Shown here one piece after another: positions 1-9,409 of a stretch of 64,000 nucleotides of DNA. Within the stretch, counting starts at the first letter, position 1. Every line of letters begins with the position of its first letter. The notes below the pieces were generated by a model, which saw only the letters and a list, made by a program, of their open reading frames with translations, did no database searches and was not told where the DNA came from. The DNA comes from Oceanimonas smirnovii ATCC BAA-899 (lineage in GTDB: Bacteria > Pseudomonadota > Gammaproteobacteria > Enterobacterales > Aeromonadaceae): contig NZ_KB908466.1 in NCBI RefSeq assembly GCF_000381965.1, forward strand, positions 38,447-102,446. Direction: 5' to 3'. A program made the translations under genes and the position numbers.

Positions 1-1766
1 CGGCTCAGCCGGTAACCCGTGAAGTGGAAATTGGTGAAACCATCACTGTTGCCGAGCTGGCTAACCGCATGGCAGTAAAAGGTGCCGAAGTCATCAAAAC
101 CATGATGAAGATGGGTGCCATGGTGACCATCAACCAGGTGATCGATCAGGAAACTGCTCAGCTGGTGGCCGAAGAAATGGGTCACAAGGTGGTGCTGCGT
201 CGTGAAAACGAGCTGGAAGAGCGGGTACTGTCTGATCGTGATACTGACGCTGAGCGTAAGACCCGTGCTCCTGTGGTGACCATTATGGGCCACGTTGACC
301 ACGGCAAAACCTCTACTCTCGACTACATTCGTCGTACCAAGGTAGCGTCTGGTGAGGCCGGTGGTATTACTCAGCATATCGGTGCCTATCATGTAGAAAC
401 CGAGAACGGCATGATCACCTTCCTGGATACCCCGGGACACGCGGCCTTTACCTCCATGCGGGCCCGCGGTGCCAAGGCTACCGATATCGTAGTGCTGGTG
501 GTGGCGGCCGATGACGGTGTGATGCCGCAAACCATTGAAGCCATTCAGCACGCCAAGGCCGCTGAAGTGCCGCTGATTGTGGCGGTAAACAAGATGGACA
601 AGCCGGAAGCCGATCCGGATCGAGTCAAGAGCGAACTGTCCCAGCACGGCGTTATGTCGGAAGAGTGGGGCGGCGAGAACATGTTTGTTCATATTTCTGC
701 CAAGGCCGGTACCGGCATTGACGAGCTGCTGGAAGCCATTCTGCTGCAGGCCGAAGTACTGGAACTGACTGCAGTATATGACGCCATGGCCTCTGGCGTG
801 GTGATTGAATCCCGTCTCGACAAGGGGCGTGGACCGGTTGCTACCGTGCTGGTACAAGACGGTACTCTGCATCAGGGCGACATCGTACTGTGTGGCCTGG
901 AATATGGCCGGGTACGTGCCATGAAGGATGAGCTGGGCCGCGAAGTAAAATCCGCCGGTCCGTCCATTCCGGTGGAAATTCTGGGTCTGTCCGGCGTGCC
1001 CACTGCCGGTGATGAAGCCACTGTTGTGCGGGACGAGAAGAAAGCCCGTGAAGTGGCACTGTACCGCCAGGGCAAGTTCCGCGAAGTCAAGCTGGCCCGT
1101 CAGCAAAAAGCCAAGCTGGAGAACATGTTCGCCAACATGAACGAAGGCGAAGTGGCCGAGGTGAACCTGGTACTGAAAGCAGACGTACAGGGTTCTATCG
1201 AAGCTATTGCCGATTCGCTGATGAAACTGTCCACCGACGAAGTGAAGGTGAAGATAGTTGGCTCCGGCGTGGGTGGCATCACCGAAACCGACGCCAGCCT
1301 GGCTGCGGCGTCCAACGCCATCATTCTGGGCTTTAACGTGCGTGCCGATGCCTCTGCCCGCCGCATGATTGAAGCGGAAGAGATTGACCTGCGCTACTAC
1401 AGCGTTATCTATGAGCTGCTGGATGAAGTGAAGCAGGCCATGACCGGCATGCTGGCTCCTGAGTTCAAGCAGGAAATCATCGGTCTGGCGGAAGTGCGGG
1501 ACGTGTTCCGCTCACCCAAACTGGGTGCTATCGCCGGCTGTATGGTGACCGAAGGTAACGTCAAGCGCAGCAACCCGATCCGCGTGCTGCGTGACAACGT
1601 GGTGATTTACGAAGGCGAGCTGGAGTCTCTGCGTCGCTTCAAGGATGACGTTCAGGAAGTGCGTAACGGCATGGAATGCGGCATCGGCGTGAAGAACTAC
1701 AATGACGTACGAGTAGGCGACCAGATCGAGGTTTATCAGATTGTGGAAGTACAGCGCACCCTGTAA
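1..1766 (+). CDS. infB: Translation initiation factor IF-2 (5' truncated by window)
   Basis: IF-2 is the GTPase that delivers initiator fMet-tRNA to the 30S subunit and promotes 70S formation. The reading frame is open from base 3, and a GTG at 24 is an internal codon, so the real start lies upstream of the window. Visible parts are the IF2_N fold ([19 protein letters not shown]), the G domain with GHVDHGKT near 289-312, DTPGHAAF near 427-450 and NKMD near 589-600, then the beta-barrel and C-terminal fMet-tRNA domains, ending in the usual VQRTL. Sequence is nearly co-linear with E. coli IF-2. rbfA, truB, rpsO and pnp follow in the classical nusA-infB operon order. Confidence 0.97.
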   Translation, partial: AQPVTREVEIGETITVAELANRMAVKGAEVIKTMMKMGAMVTINQVIDQETAQLVAEEMGHKVVLRRENELEERVLSDRDTDAERKTRAPVVTIMGHVDHGKTSTLDYIRRTKVASGEAGGITQHIGAYHVETENGMITFLDTPGHAAFTSMRARGAKATDIVVLVVAADDGVMPQTIEAIQHAKAAEVPLIVAVNKMDKPEADPDRVKSELSQHGVMSEEWGGENMFVHISAKAGTGIDELLEAILLQAEVLELTAVYDAMASGVVIESRLDKGRGPVATVLVQDGTLHQGDIVLCGLEYGRVRAMKDELGREVKSAGPSIPVEILGLSGVPTAGDEATVVRDEKKAREVALYRQGKFREVKLARQQKAKLENMFANMNEGEVAEVNLVLKADVQGSIEAIADSLMKLSTDEVKVKIVGSGVGGITETDASLAAASNAIILGFNVRADASARRMIEAEEIDLRYYSVIYELLDEVKQAMTGMLAPEFKQEIIGLAEVRDVFRSPKLGAIAGCMVTEGNVKRSNPIRVLRDNVVIYEGELESLRRFKDDVQEVRNGMECGIGVKNYNDVRVGDQIEVYQIVEVQRTL

Positions 1767-1802
1767 GGTGGCGGTGAACCACGTCTGAACACAGTAATCA
1801 AC

Positions 1803-1823
1803 GGGGGCCGGCAGGCCCCCTTT
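1803..1823 (+). terminator. GC-rich intercistronic hairpin between infB and rbfA
   Basis: A 7-bp stem (GGGGGCC 1803-1809, GGCCCCC 1814-1820) with a GGCA loop is followed by only three T residues. It resembles a weak intrinsic terminator or an RNA-stability hairpin. The operon almost certainly continues into rbfA, so full termination is unlikely. Confidence 0.4.
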
Positions 1824-1839
1824 GTCTTGGAAGTAAAGT

Positions 1840-2244
1840 ATGGCCAGAGAATTCAGCCGAACCCGCCGGGTAGGTCAGGAACTGCAAAAAGAAATTGCCG
1901 TTATCCTGCAGCGGGAAATCAAAGACGAGCGTCTGGGCATGGTCACCGTCTCCGGTGTGGAAGTGTCCCGTGATCTCAATTATGCAAAAGTGTTTGTGAC
2001 CTTTCTCGACAACGATGCCGAGCGGGTAGAGCAGGGCATGGAAGTACTGAAAGAAGCCAGCGGTTATATTCGCAGCCTGGTGGCCAAGGCCATGCGCCTG
2101 CGGGTCACCCCCGAGCTGCGCTTCTCCTATGACCAGAGCCTGGTGGAAGGCATGCGTATCTCCACCCTGGTGTCGAGCACGGTGGAAGAAGACAAGCGCC
2201 GCAGTGCCGGCCGCAACGATGAAGACGAGAAGGAGCAGGACTGA
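1840..2244 (+). CDS. rbfA: 30S ribosome-binding factor RbfA
   Basis: RbfA is a small KH-fold protein that binds the 5' helix region of 16S rRNA and assists late 30S maturation and cold adaptation. The 134-aa product has the family start [20 protein letters not shown], the conserved [21 protein letters not shown] core, and an acidic tail; E. coli RbfA is 133 aa. It lies 73 bases after infB, and its stop is one base before the truB ATG, so the two are translationally linked. Confidence 0.96.
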   Translation: MAREFSRTRRVGQELQKEIAVILQREIKDERLGMVTVSGVEVSRDLNYAKVFVTFLDNDAERVEQGMEVLKEASGYIRSLVAKAMRLRVTPELRFSYDQSLVEGMRISTLVSSTVEEDKRRSAGRNDEDEKEQD

Positions 2245-2245
2245 G

Positions 2246-3181
2246 ATGGGGCGTCAGCGACGTTTTCGCGGCCGTGAGGTAGACGGCATTTTGCTGCTCG
2301 ACAAGCCGGCGGGCATCACATCCAACGATGCCCTGCAGCAGGTCAAGCGCATCTATGCCGCCGCCAAGGCCGGCCACACAGGAGCACTGGATCCGCTGGC
2401 TACCGGCATGCTGCCGATCTGTCTGGGTGAGGCCACCAAGTTTTCCCAGTTTTTGCTCGATGCCGACAAGCGCTACCGGGTGGTGGCAAAACTGGGCGAG
2501 CGGACCGACACCAGCGACGCCGACGGCGAAGTGGTTGAGACCCGTCCAGTCAATGTGTCCACCGGCGAGCTGATTGAAGCCCTGGATCATTTCCGCGGCG
2601 ACATCATGCAGGTGCCGTCCATGTACTCAGCGCTCAAATATCAGGGCAAGCCCCTGTACCAGTACGCCCGGGAAGGCATAGAAGTACCCCGGGAAGCGCG
2701 CCCCATCACGGTATTTGAGCTCAAGCTCATTCGCTTTGAAGGGGACGAAGTGGAGCTGGAAGTACATTGCAGCAAGGGCACCTACATTCGTACCATAGTG
2801 GACGATCTGGGTGAGCGCCTGGGTTGCGGTGCCCACGTTGCCGTGCTGCGCCGGCTGGCGGTAGCCGGTTATCCGGCGGAGCGCATGCTGACCCTTGAGC
2901 AGCTGCAGTGCATTCTCGATAACTGCAAGGCCAATGACATTTCACCCCGGCTGGAGCTGGATCCGCTGCTGCTGCCCATGGATACCGCTGTGCAGAGTCT
3001 GCCGGAAGTGAACCTGTCCGAGCTGGTGGCGGGTTATCTGCTGCACGGCCAGGCGGTGCAGGTGTCCGGCGCGCCCCTCGACGGCTTTGTGCGCATGACG
3101 GTGGGCGATGACCGCCGCTTTGTCGGTGTCGGTGAAATCGACGATGACGGCAAGGTAGCGCCGCGCCGTCTGGTACGTTAA
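2246..3181 (+). CDS. truB: tRNA pseudouridine(55) synthase TruB
   Basis: TruB makes pseudouridine 55 in the T-loop of elongator tRNAs. The frame is open further upstream into rbfA, but the ATG at 2246 is chosen: it sits right after the rbfA stop, has an AGGAG in the preceding codons, and gives 311 aa beginning [21 protein letters not shown] (E. coli 314 aa). The catalytic segment [23 protein letters not shown] carries the active Asp. A C-terminal PUA-like region follows (about residues 250-311). It is part of the infB-rbfA-truB-rpsO-pnp cluster. Confidence 0.96.
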   Translation: MGRQRRFRGREVDGILLLDKPAGITSNDALQQVKRIYAAAKAGHTGALDPLATGMLPICLGEATKFSQFLLDADKRYRVVAKLGERTDTSDADGEVVETRPVNVSTGELIEALDHFRGDIMQVPSMYSALKYQGKPLYQYAREGIEVPREARPITVFELKLIRFEGDEVELEVHCSKGTYIRTIVDDLGERLGCGAHVAVLRRLAVAGYPAERMLTLEQLQCILDNCKANDISPRLELDPLLLPMDTAVQSLPEVNLSELVAGYLLHGQAVQVSGAPLDGFVRMTVGDDRRFVGVGEIDDDGKVAPRRLVR

Positions 3182-3198
3182 TTGACGGTGATTTAAGG

Positions 3199-3226
3199 TT
3201 GCCAAGTGCGCCTTTGCTGGTAGAAT
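3199..3226 (+). promoter_or_regulatory. Candidate sigma-70 promoter of rpsO
   Basis: TTGCCA (3199-3204) and TAGAAT (3221-3226) are separated by 16 bases, about 65 bases before the rpsO start. In E. coli rpsO also has its own promoter inside this operon, which fits. Confidence 0.6.
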
Positions 3227-3295
3227 GCCGTCCTTCCTTCCGGCTGAATTAGTGATCGGCTGGAATTCATTCATGCTTATTTTGGAGTAGACACA

Positions 3296-3565
3296 ATGTC
3301 ACTAAATGCTGAAACCAAAGCCCAGATCGTTGCCGAATTCGCCCGTGGCGAAGGCGACACCGGCTCTCCCGAAGTGCAGGTAGCTCTGCTGAGCGCCCAG
3401 ATCAACCACCTGCAGGGCCACTTCAAGCAGCACATCCACGATCACCACAGCCGTCGCGGTCTGCTGCGCATGGTATCCCAGCGTCGTAACCTGCTGGACT
3501 ACCTGAAGCGTAAAGACGTAGAGCGCTACCGTGACCTGATCAGCAAGCTGGGCCTGCGTCGTTAA
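3296..3565 (+). CDS. rpsO: 30S ribosomal protein S15
   Basis: S15 binds the central domain of 16S rRNA and forms a bridge to the 50S subunit. The 89-aa product has the full family sequence ([20 protein letters not shown] through LISKLGLRR), the same length as E. coli S15. A GGAG ribosome-binding site lies about 10 bases before the ATG. It has its own candidate promoter and is followed by a strong terminator, with pnp downstream. Confidence 0.98.
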   Translation: MSLNAETKAQIVAEFARGEGDTGSPEVQVALLSAQINHLQGHFKQHIHDHHSRRGLLRMVSQRRNLLDYLKRKDVERYRDLISKLGLRR

Positions 3566-3584
3566 TCGACTCCAAAGCCTTGTT

Positions 3585-3612
3585 AAAAAGGGAGCCTCGG
3601 CTCCCTTTTTTA
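3585..3612 (+). terminator. rpsO terminator
   Basis: A near-perfect hairpin (AAAAAGGGAGCC paired with GGCTCCCTTTTT) with a T-run. In E. coli the rpsO-pnp intergenic terminator is leaky and transcripts reach pnp; the same may hold here. Confidence 0.85.
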
Positions 3613-3779
3613 ATGCCCGTAAAACATGGCTTGAAGCCATAAGCTGTCAGCTGTAAGTCAAACAAGTCTACCGCTTCCTGCTTCCCGCTGTTTTCTGTTT
3701 GTCATTCTGTCCTTTAAACAGGAATCAAGTATACTGTGCCGGCGTATTAAAGAATCAAACAATTAAAGGAATCTACCGC

Positions 3780-5927
3780 GTGAATCCTATCGTAAAGACC
3801 TTCCAGTACGGTCAGCATACCGTTACTCTTGAAACCGGCGTGATTGCCCGCCAGGCCACCGCCGCTGTCATGGCCAGCATCGACGACACTTCCGTGCTGG
3901 TGAGTGTGGTTGGCAAGCGTGAAGCCGACGAAAGCCGCGACTTCTTTCCGCTCACGGTGAACTACCAGGAGCGTACCTACGCCGCCGGCCGTATTCCCGG
4001 CAGCTTCTTCAAGCGTGAAGGCCGCCCCACCGAAGGCGAAACACTGACTGCGCGTCTGATTGACCGCCCCATTCGTCCGCTGTTTCCCGAAGGATTCAAA
4101 AACGAAGTTCAGGTGATTGCCACCGTGGTTTCCGCCAACCCGGAAATTGCCCCGGACATTATCTCCATGCTGGGCACCTCTGCGGCTCTTGCCATCTCCG
4201 GCATTCCCTTCGCCGGCCCCATCGGTGCCGCCCGCGTAGGTTACATGAACGGTGAATACGTGCTGAACCCCAGCATCAGCGAGCTGAAAGACAGCCAGCT
4301 GGATCTGGTGGTGGCCGGTACTGCCGGTGCCGTGCTGATGGTAGAGTCCGAAGCCTCCGTTCTGCCCGAAGATGTGATGCTGGGTGCCGTTATGTACGGT
4401 CACGAGCAGCTGCAAACCGCCGTGAACGCCATAAACGAATTTGCTGCCGAAGTGGGCACTCAGCCCTGGGACTGGCAGCCCAAAGCCGAAAACGAAGCGC
4501 TCAAGGCCAAAATTGCCGAGCTGGCCTCTGCCGAGCTGGGTGAAGCCTATCGCATCACCGACAAGACCGCCCGTCGTGACGCTATCTCCGACATCAAGGC
4601 CAAGGTTCAGGCTGCCATTCTGACCGACACCCCGGAAGCGGAAATCAAGGATATTCAGGAGCTGCTGGGCAAGCTGGAAAAAACCATTGTGCGTGGTCGT
4701 GTGGTACGCGGTGAGCCCCGCATCGACGGCCGTGAGCCCGATATGATCCGCGCCCTGAACGTGGCCACCGGCCTGCTGCCCCGTGCCCATGGCTCTGCCC
4801 TGTTTACCCGTGGTGAAACTCAGGCGCTGGTTGCCGCTACCCTGGGCACAGAGCGTGATGCTCAGCTGATTGACGAGCTGACCGGTGAGCGCGCCAACCG
4901 CTTTATGCTGCACTATAACTTCCCTCCCTACTGTGTGGGCGAGACCGGCATGGTCGGCAGCCCCAAGCGTCGTGAAATTGGTCATGGCCGTCTGGCCAAG
5001 CGCGGCGTTGCCGCCGTGATGCCGAGCCAGGAAGAGTTCCCGTACACAGTGCGTGTGGTGTCCGAGATCACCGAGTCCAACGGCTCTTCCTCCATGGCGT
5101 CTGTGTGTGGTACTTCACTGGCCCTGATGGACGCCGGTGTGCCGATCAAGGCGTCGGTGGCCGGTATCGCCATGGGTCTGGTAAAAGAAGAAGAAGGCTT
5201 TGTGGTACTGTCCGACATTCTGGGTGATGAAGACCACCTGGGCGACATGGACTTCAAGGTGGCCGGTACCAACGAGGGTGTGACTGCCCTGCAGATGGAC
5301 ATCAAGATCGAAGGCATCACCAAAGAGATCATGGAAGTGGCCCTGAAGCAGGCCCGCAATGCTCGTCTGCACATTCTGAAAGTGATGGATGAAGCCCTGC
5401 AGGCCCCCCGTGCCGATATCTCCGACTTTGCCCCGCGCATTCACACCATCAAGATCAACCCCGAGAAGATCCGTGATGTGATTGGCAAGGGCGGCGCTAC
5501 CATTCGCGCCCTGACCGAAGAAACTGGCACCACCATTGAGCTGGATGACAACGGCATTGTGAAAATTGCCGCTGTTGACGGTGAAGCCGCCAAACTGGCC
5601 ATTCACCGCATTGAGCAGCTGACCGCCGAAGTGGAAAGCGGCACCATCTATGAAGGTCAGGTGGTGCGTCTGGCCGACTTCGGTGCCTTTGTTAACATTC
5701 TGCCCGGCAAGGACGGTCTGGTACACATTTCCCAGATCACCGAAGAGCGGGTGAAAAATGTGTCCGATCACCTGAAAGTGGGTGACAAGGTCAAGGTGAA
5801 GGTACTGGAAGTGGACCGTCAGGGTCGCATTCGTCTGTCCATCAAGGAAGCCAACAAGCCGGAAGAGGCAGAAGCCGCGCCGGCCGCCGAGGCAACCGAA
5901 GAGCCCAAGACCGACAGCGCCGAATAA
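3780..5927 (+). CDS. pnp: Polyribonucleotide nucleotidyltransferase (PNPase)
   Basis: PNPase is a phosphorolytic 3'-5' exoribonuclease and degradosome component. The GTG at 3780 is chosen rather than an upstream ATG at 3699: it is preceded by AAAGGA and gives [20 protein letters not shown], matching the known N-terminus (E. coli [16 protein letters not shown]). The product is 715 aa. Order is RNase PH domain 1, an all-helical linker, RNase PH domain 2 (active-site [12 protein letters not shown], about residues 440-455), a KH domain ([20 protein letters not shown]) and an S1 domain ([20 protein letters not shown]), then an Ala/Glu-rich acidic tail. nlpI, next in E. coli, is absent here. Confidence 0.97.
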   Translation: MNPIVKTFQYGQHTVTLETGVIARQATAAVMASIDDTSVLVSVVGKREADESRDFFPLTVNYQERTYAAGRIPGSFFKREGRPTEGETLTARLIDRPIRPLFPEGFKNEVQVIATVVSANPEIAPDIISMLGTSAALAISGIPFAGPIGAARVGYMNGEYVLNPSISELKDSQLDLVVAGTAGAVLMVESEASVLPEDVMLGAVMYGHEQLQTAVNAINEFAAEVGTQPWDWQPKAENEALKAKIAELASAELGEAYRITDKTARRDAISDIKAKVQAAILTDTPEAEIKDIQELLGKLEKTIVRGRVVRGEPRIDGREPDMIRALNVATGLLPRAHGSALFTRGETQALVAATLGTERDAQLIDELTGERANRFMLHYNFPPYCVGETGMVGSPKRREIGHGRLAKRGVAAVMPSQEEFPYTVRVVSEITESNGSSSMASVCGTSLALMDAGVPIKASVAGIAMGLVKEEEGFVVLSDILGDEDHLGDMDFKVAGTNEGVTALQMDIKIEGITKEIMEVALKQARNARLHILKVMDEALQAPRADISDFAPRIHTIKINPEKIRDVIGKGGATIRALTEETGTTIELDDNGIVKIAAVDGEAAKLAIHRIEQLTAEVESGTIYEGQVVRLADFGAFVNILPGKDGLVHISQITEERVKNVSDHLKVGDKVKVKVLEVDRQGRIRLSIKEANKPEEAEAAPAAEATEEPKTDSAE

Positions 5928-5945
5928 GCCTGAGCAATAACACCG

Positions 5946-5975
5946 AAAGCCGGGGAAATTTTCTCCGGCTTTTTT
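5946..5975 (+). terminator. pnp terminator
   Basis: AAAGCCGG (5946-5953) pairs with CCGGCTTT and is followed by a run of Ts, 19 bases after the pnp stop. It closes the infB-pnp operon. Confidence 0.85.
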
Positions 5976-6061
5976 GTATCTGTTGCCTATGTAAAGCTGC
6001 TTGCCAATTGGCAGGCGGCTTTGCACAATGAAACCACTTTCAGCAAAAGGAACCCATTTTC

Positions 6062-6697
6062 ATGGAGCTGGCAGATTACCGACGTGAATACCTGCAGGGC
6101 GGTCTGCGCCGCAATGACCTGCCCGACGCCCCCCTTGCCTTGTTTGAAACCTGGATGCAGCAGGCCATTGCTGCCGGTGTGCCCGATCCTACCGCCATGG
6201 TAGTGGGCACAGTAGACGAGCAGGGACAGCCTTATCAGCGTATTGTGCTGCTCAAGCAGGTGGATGAGCAGGGCTTTGTGTTTTACACCAATATGGGCAG
6301 CCGCAAGGCCGCACACCTGAACACGAATCCGCGTATCAGCCTGCTGTTTCCCTGGCACTCACTGGAGCGTCAGGTGCATGTCACCGGCCGGGTGGAAAAG
6401 CTCGCCGCCACCGAGGTGATGAAATATTTCTCCAGCCGGCCCAAAGACAGCCAGATTGGTGCCTGGGTGTCAAAGCAATCATCCCGCATTTCAGCCCGCG
6501 GTCTGCTGGAAGCCAAGTTTCTGGAAATGAAGCAGAAGTTTGCCAGCGGTGAAGTGCCACTGCCGAGCTTCTGGGGCGGTTTCAGAGTGAAGTTCGACTC
6601 GGTGGAATTCTGGCAGGGCGGAGCCAACCGGTTGCATGACCGCTTTATTTATCAGCGCGAACATGATGGTTGGGTCATTTCCCGCCTGGCACCCTGA
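6062..6697 (+). CDS. pdxH: Pyridoxine/pyridoxamine 5'-phosphate oxidase
   Basis: PdxH is an FMN enzyme that oxidises PNP and PMP to pyridoxal 5'-phosphate, the last step of vitamin B6 synthesis and salvage. The 211-aa protein (E. coli 218) has [20 protein letters not shown] at the N-terminus, the FMN-binding [18 protein letters not shown] and SRKAAHL segments, and the C-terminal PNPOx dimerisation motif ([13 protein letters not shown]). AAAAGGA precedes the ATG. It is a single gene, with the acetyltransferase following 17 bases later. Confidence 0.96.
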   Translation: MELADYRREYLQGGLRRNDLPDAPLALFETWMQQAIAAGVPDPTAMVVGTVDEQGQPYQRIVLLKQVDEQGFVFYTNMGSRKAAHLNTNPRISLLFPWHSLERQVHVTGRVEKLAATEVMKYFSSRPKDSQIGAWVSKQSSRISARGLLEAKFLEMKQKFASGEVPLPSFWGGFRVKFDSVEFWQGGANRLHDRFIYQREHDGWVISRLAP

Positions 6698-6714
6698 ATA
6701 TGTGAGAGGCTGGC

Positions 6715-7209
6715 ATGCTGATCTGCAGAACCGAGCGTCCCGGTGATGGCGACGAGATAGACGAGGTGGTGTTTGCCGCCTTTAACCGCCCTGACGAGGC
6801 GGATCTGGTGCTGTCCCTGCGCGAGCAGGGGGCCATTACCGTCAGTCAGGTAGCGGAATACGAGGGGGCCATTATCGGCCACCTGGCCATGAGTCCGGTG
6901 CTGGTAAACGGTGAAGACATCGGCTGGCTGGGGCTGGCGCCGGTGAGCGTGTGGCCCGACTGCCAGAATCAGGGGGTGGGCACCGAGATGATCCGCGAAG
7001 CCATTCAGGCCGCCAGCGACTTTGACTGGGCCGGCATAGTGGTGCTGGGCAATCCGGCCTATTATCAGCGTTTCGGCTTTCGTCCGGCCAGCGAGCTGGG
7101 GCTGAGCTGTCCTTATCCTGATGCCGGCGATGCCTTTATGGCACTGGCCTTAAAGCAGCCTGCACCCACCGGTCTGGTGACCTACCACCCAGCCTTTGAG
7201 CAGCTGTAA
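6715..7209 (+). CDS. GNAT family N-acetyltransferase (YhbS/COG3153-like)
   Basis: This is a predicted acetyl-CoA-dependent N-acetyltransferase of unknown substrate. The 164-aa product has the GNAT core: beta-strand LGLAPVSVWPDCQNQGVGTEMIREAI carries the acetyl-CoA pyrophosphate loop (Q-x-x-G-V-G, about residues 84-90), followed by VVLGNPAYYQRFGFRPASELGL, the motif typical of the YhbS branch. It starts 17 bases after pdxH and may be co-transcribed with it. Family assignment is firm; the substrate is not known. Confidence 0.85.
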   Translation: MLICRTERPGDGDEIDEVVFAAFNRPDEADLVLSLREQGAITVSQVAEYEGAIIGHLAMSPVLVNGEDIGWLGLAPVSVWPDCQNQGVGTEMIREAIQAASDFDWAGIVVLGNPAYYQRFGFRPASELGLSCPYPDAGDAFMALALKQPAPTGLVTYHPAFEQL

Positions 7210-7291
7210 GAGCTGACAGGTATTTCCTGAGACACTCGAAGCTGGCTGACATAGCTTGCCGGCGAAGTGCAACAGCACTGATACTTCACAT

Positions 7292-7311
7292 TGTGCCCCT
7301 TGCAGGGGCAT
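7292..7311. repeat. Small GC palindrome, first of two copies
   Basis: A 20-base palindrome, TGTGCCCC-TTGCA-GGGGCAT, upstream of roxA. A very similar one lies between gcvH and gcvP (30122-30142). It falls in the spacer of a possible TTCACA-N18-CATAAT promoter for roxA, so it could also be an operator. Its function is unknown. Confidence 0.4.
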
Positions 7312-7349
7312 AATACTCACCAACTTTATGCCCCCGTTGCGAGTTTTTC

Positions 7350-8492
7350 ATGCACAGCCCACTCAACCTGGATATCGAGCACTTTCTGGCCCACGACTGG
7401 CAGCGCAAACCGTGTCTGTTCAAGGCCGCCCTGCCGGGCTTTGAAGACCCCTTAAGTCCCGACGAGCTGGCCGGCCTGGCGCTGGAGCCCCATATTGAGT
7501 CCCGCCGGGTGTGGCGTGAGCAGGAACTCTGGCAGGCGGAAACCGGGCCCTTTGACAGCTACGATCATCTGGGGGAAACCGACTGGACCCTGCTGGTGCA
7601 GGCGGTGAACCAGTGGCATCCGGGCGTACAGGACCTGGCCGAGCTGTTCCGGTTTATTCCCGGCTGGCGCTTTGATGATGTGATGGTGAGCTTCTCCACC
7701 CCCGGTGGCGGTGTGGGCCCCCATATCGACCAATACGGTGTTTTTATTCTGCAGGGCAGTGGCAGCCGTCGCTGGCGGGTAGGGGAGCGCCAGAGCCTGC
7801 GCGAATTTGCAGCCCACGGTGCTCTGCGCCACTGCGATGACTTTGAAGCAGTGATCGACGAAGTGCTGCAGCCCGGCGACATGATTTATATTCCGCCCGG
7901 CTGCCCCCACGAGGGCTATGCCGACACACCGGCCATGAACTACTCCATCGGATTTCGTGCCCCCGACGCCAAAGATCTGTTCTCCGGCTTTGCTGATCAT
8001 CTGCTGGCTCATGTGGATATTACGCCGCGGTTTGATGATGCCGGCATGGCGGCCGCCAGCGCTCATGGCCGTCTCGATAGCAGCGTAATGACGCAGGTAA
8101 AAGGCCTGATGCAGGAGCTGCTGAACGACGACGCCCGCCTTAATGACTGGTTTGGCGAAATGATCTCGGAAGCCAGGCATGATCTCGATCTGGAAGTGGC
8201 CGAGCCGGCCTACAGTCTGGAAGAACTGGTGCTGCGGCTGGATCATGGTGACCATCTCTACCGCCTGGGCGGGGTGCGCTGTTTCTACCATGAAGGCAGC
8301 GAGAACGTCTTTTATCTTGACGGTGACCGTTATCAGCTGGCCGAGCCTGATACTGATGCCATTGCCCTGCTGTGCGATCAGGCTCGCATCTGCGGCCCGG
8401 AAGTGGCCTGCCTGAAAGAACCCCGTAATCTGCTCGACTGCCTGCTGCCGCTGGTGAACCAGGGCTACTGGTATTTTGAGGAAGACGAATAA
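7350..8492 (+). CDS. roxA: Ribosomal oxygenase RoxA (50S L16 arginine hydroxylase, JmjC/cupin-like)
   Basis: RoxA (YcfD) is an Fe(II)/2-oxoglutarate dioxygenase that hydroxylates an arginine of ribosomal protein L16. The 380-aa protein aligns end to end with E. coli RoxA (373 aa). The JmjC iron triad is intact: H125 and D127 in GVGPHIDQYG and H187 in PPGCPHEGY, at the same numbers as in E. coli. The C-terminal winged-helix region ends in NQGYWYFEEDE. Its TAA overlaps the lasT ATG (TAATG), indicating translational coupling. Confidence 0.94.
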   Translation: MHSPLNLDIEHFLAHDWQRKPCLFKAALPGFEDPLSPDELAGLALEPHIESRRVWREQELWQAETGPFDSYDHLGETDWTLLVQAVNQWHPGVQDLAELFRFIPGWRFDDVMVSFSTPGGGVGPHIDQYGVFILQGSGSRRWRVGERQSLREFAAHGALRHCDDFEAVIDEVLQPGDMIYIPPGCPHEGYADTPAMNYSIGFRAPDAKDLFSGFADHLLAHVDITPRFDDAGMAAASAHGRLDSSVMTQVKGLMQELLNDDARLNDWFGEMISEARHDLDLEVAEPAYSLEELVLRLDHGDHLYRLGGVRCFYHEGSENVFYLDGDRYQLAEPDTDAIALLCDQARICGPEVACLKEPRNLLDCLLPLVNQGYWYFEEDE

Positions 8493-9196
8493 TGGCGGTG
8501 GAGCTTTACTTCGTGCTGGAATCGCCGGCGCGCCCCGAGAACGTGGGGGCTGCCGCCAGGGCCATGAAGACAATGGGCTTTGAGCGCATGCGGGTGATTA
8601 ACAGCCGGGTGCATGAGCAGGATGAAGCGGGCTGGGTGGCCCACGGTGCGCAGGAGATTCTGGCGCAGGCCGAGCATTTTCCCTCCCTGGCCGAGGGGCT
8701 GGCCGACATGGATCTGGTGATTGCCACCACGGCCCGCCGGCGTGGCCGCTATCAGCACTATCTGACGCCCCGTGAGGCGGTGACCCAGATCAATAACAAA
8801 GTGGTACACAAGGTCGCCATACTGTTTGGCTGCGAGGAGTCGGGCCTCAGCAACGAGCATCTGGCCCAGGCCGATATCATCAGTTACCTGCCGCTCAAGG
8901 TGAGCTATCCGTCACTCAATCTGGGTCAGGCCATCATGCTCTATGCCTGGGAGCTGAGCCAGGGACTGACACCAGAAAGCGCGCAAAAAAACAACGGTCA
9001 GACCGAAAGCGCTCAGCTTCGTGTGTTGCAGCAAAAAACAGAGCAATTACTGAGTAAGGTGGGAGTTTCCCAGCAGGAAAAACTGGCTGAATGGGTTAAA
9101 GACCGGTTGCCTGTGCTGGAGCAGCGCGATCTGAACCTGCTGCACCTGCTCTGCAAGGACCTTGAGCGGGCCCTCAAACCCGGGGAGCCAGGTTGA
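8492..9196 (+). CDS. lasT: SPOUT-class RNA methyltransferase LasT (YjtD family)
   Basis: LasT is a predicted SAM-dependent tRNA/rRNA 2'-O-methyltransferase of the TrmJ/TrmH (SpoU) superfamily; its target is not established. The 234-aa protein has ESPARPENVGAAARAMKTMG (motif 1), ILFGCEESGLSNEH (motif 2) and PSLNLGQAIMLYAWEL (motif 3, knotted SAM site), plus a C-terminal helical extension as in E. coli LasT. E. coli lasT also sits directly upstream of thrLABC, so the synteny supports the name. Its start overlaps the roxA stop, and its stop codon lies inside the -35 box of the thr promoter. Confidence 0.88.
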   Translation: MAVELYFVLESPARPENVGAAARAMKTMGFERMRVINSRVHEQDEAGWVAHGAQEILAQAEHFPSLAEGLADMDLVIATTARRRGRYQHYLTPREAVTQINNKVVHKVAILFGCEESGLSNEHLAQADIISYLPLKVSYPSLNLGQAIMLYAWELSQGLTPESAQKNNGQTESAQLRVLQQKTEQLLSKVGVSQQEKLAEWVKDRLPVLEQRDLNLLHLLCKDLERALKPGEPG

Positions 9197-9221
9197 CAAG
9201 TCCGCAGCCACAGGGTATTGC
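9193..9221 (+). promoter_or_regulatory. Candidate thr operon promoter
   Basis: A consensus -35 TTGACA (9193-9198) is followed after 17 bases by TATTGC (9216-9221), a weak -10. It lies about 30 bases upstream of the leader ORF. The lasT stop (TGA 9194-9196) is embedded in the -35 hexamer. Confidence 0.5.
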
Positions 9222-9251
9222 TATGCCATTCGTTGTTACAGGTTGTATGTC

Positions 9252-9323
9252 ATGCTGCACTCCATCCGCACCACCACCATTATTATTACCGGCACCACCA
9301 TGAGTGGCACCGGGGCGGGCTGA
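9252..9323 (+). CDS. thrL: thr operon leader peptide
   Basis: A 23-codon ORF starting MLHSIRTTTIIITGTT and ending SGTGAG. It contains seven Thr and four Ile codons, mostly consecutive, the composition expected for Thr/Ile-sensing attenuation; the E. coli leader (MKRISTTITTTITITT) is a clear counterpart. It lies between the candidate promoter and a terminator ahead of thrA. Ribosome stalling on the Thr/Ile codons when these amino acids are scarce would prevent terminator formation. It is too short for usual gene calling. Confidence 0.93.
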   Translation: MLHSIRTTTIIITGTTMSGTGAG

Positions 9324-9352
9324 TGCGCTGACGACAAACAAAATTTGAATCG

Positions 9353-9387
9353 AAAAGCCCGTGTCCCCATCAGATACGGGCTTTTTT
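9353..9387 (+). terminator. thr attenuator terminator
   Basis: AAAAGCCCGT (9353-9362) pairs with ACGGGCTTTT (9376-9385) and ends in a T-run. It lies 30 bases after the thrL stop and 22 before the thrA ATG, the attenuator position. Confidence 0.9.
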
Positions 9388-9409
9388 AGTTTTACACAGG
9401 GAGTAATGA

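Noticed and set aside
3626..3658. Hairpin ATGGCTT-G-AAGCCAT and following AAGCTGTCAGCTGTAAG in the rpsO-pnp gap
   Set aside because: Probably a short intergenic repeat; no T-run, and I saw no second copy in this window.
3699..3779. Upstream ATG start for PNPase
   Set aside because: The extra 27 residues have no family similarity and cross the promoter-like 5' region; GTG at 3780 with AAAGGA matches known PNPase N-termini.
3747..4985. 412-codon minus-strand frame opposite pnp
   Set aside because: Shadow of pnp with the same Gly/His/Thr-rich artefact composition.
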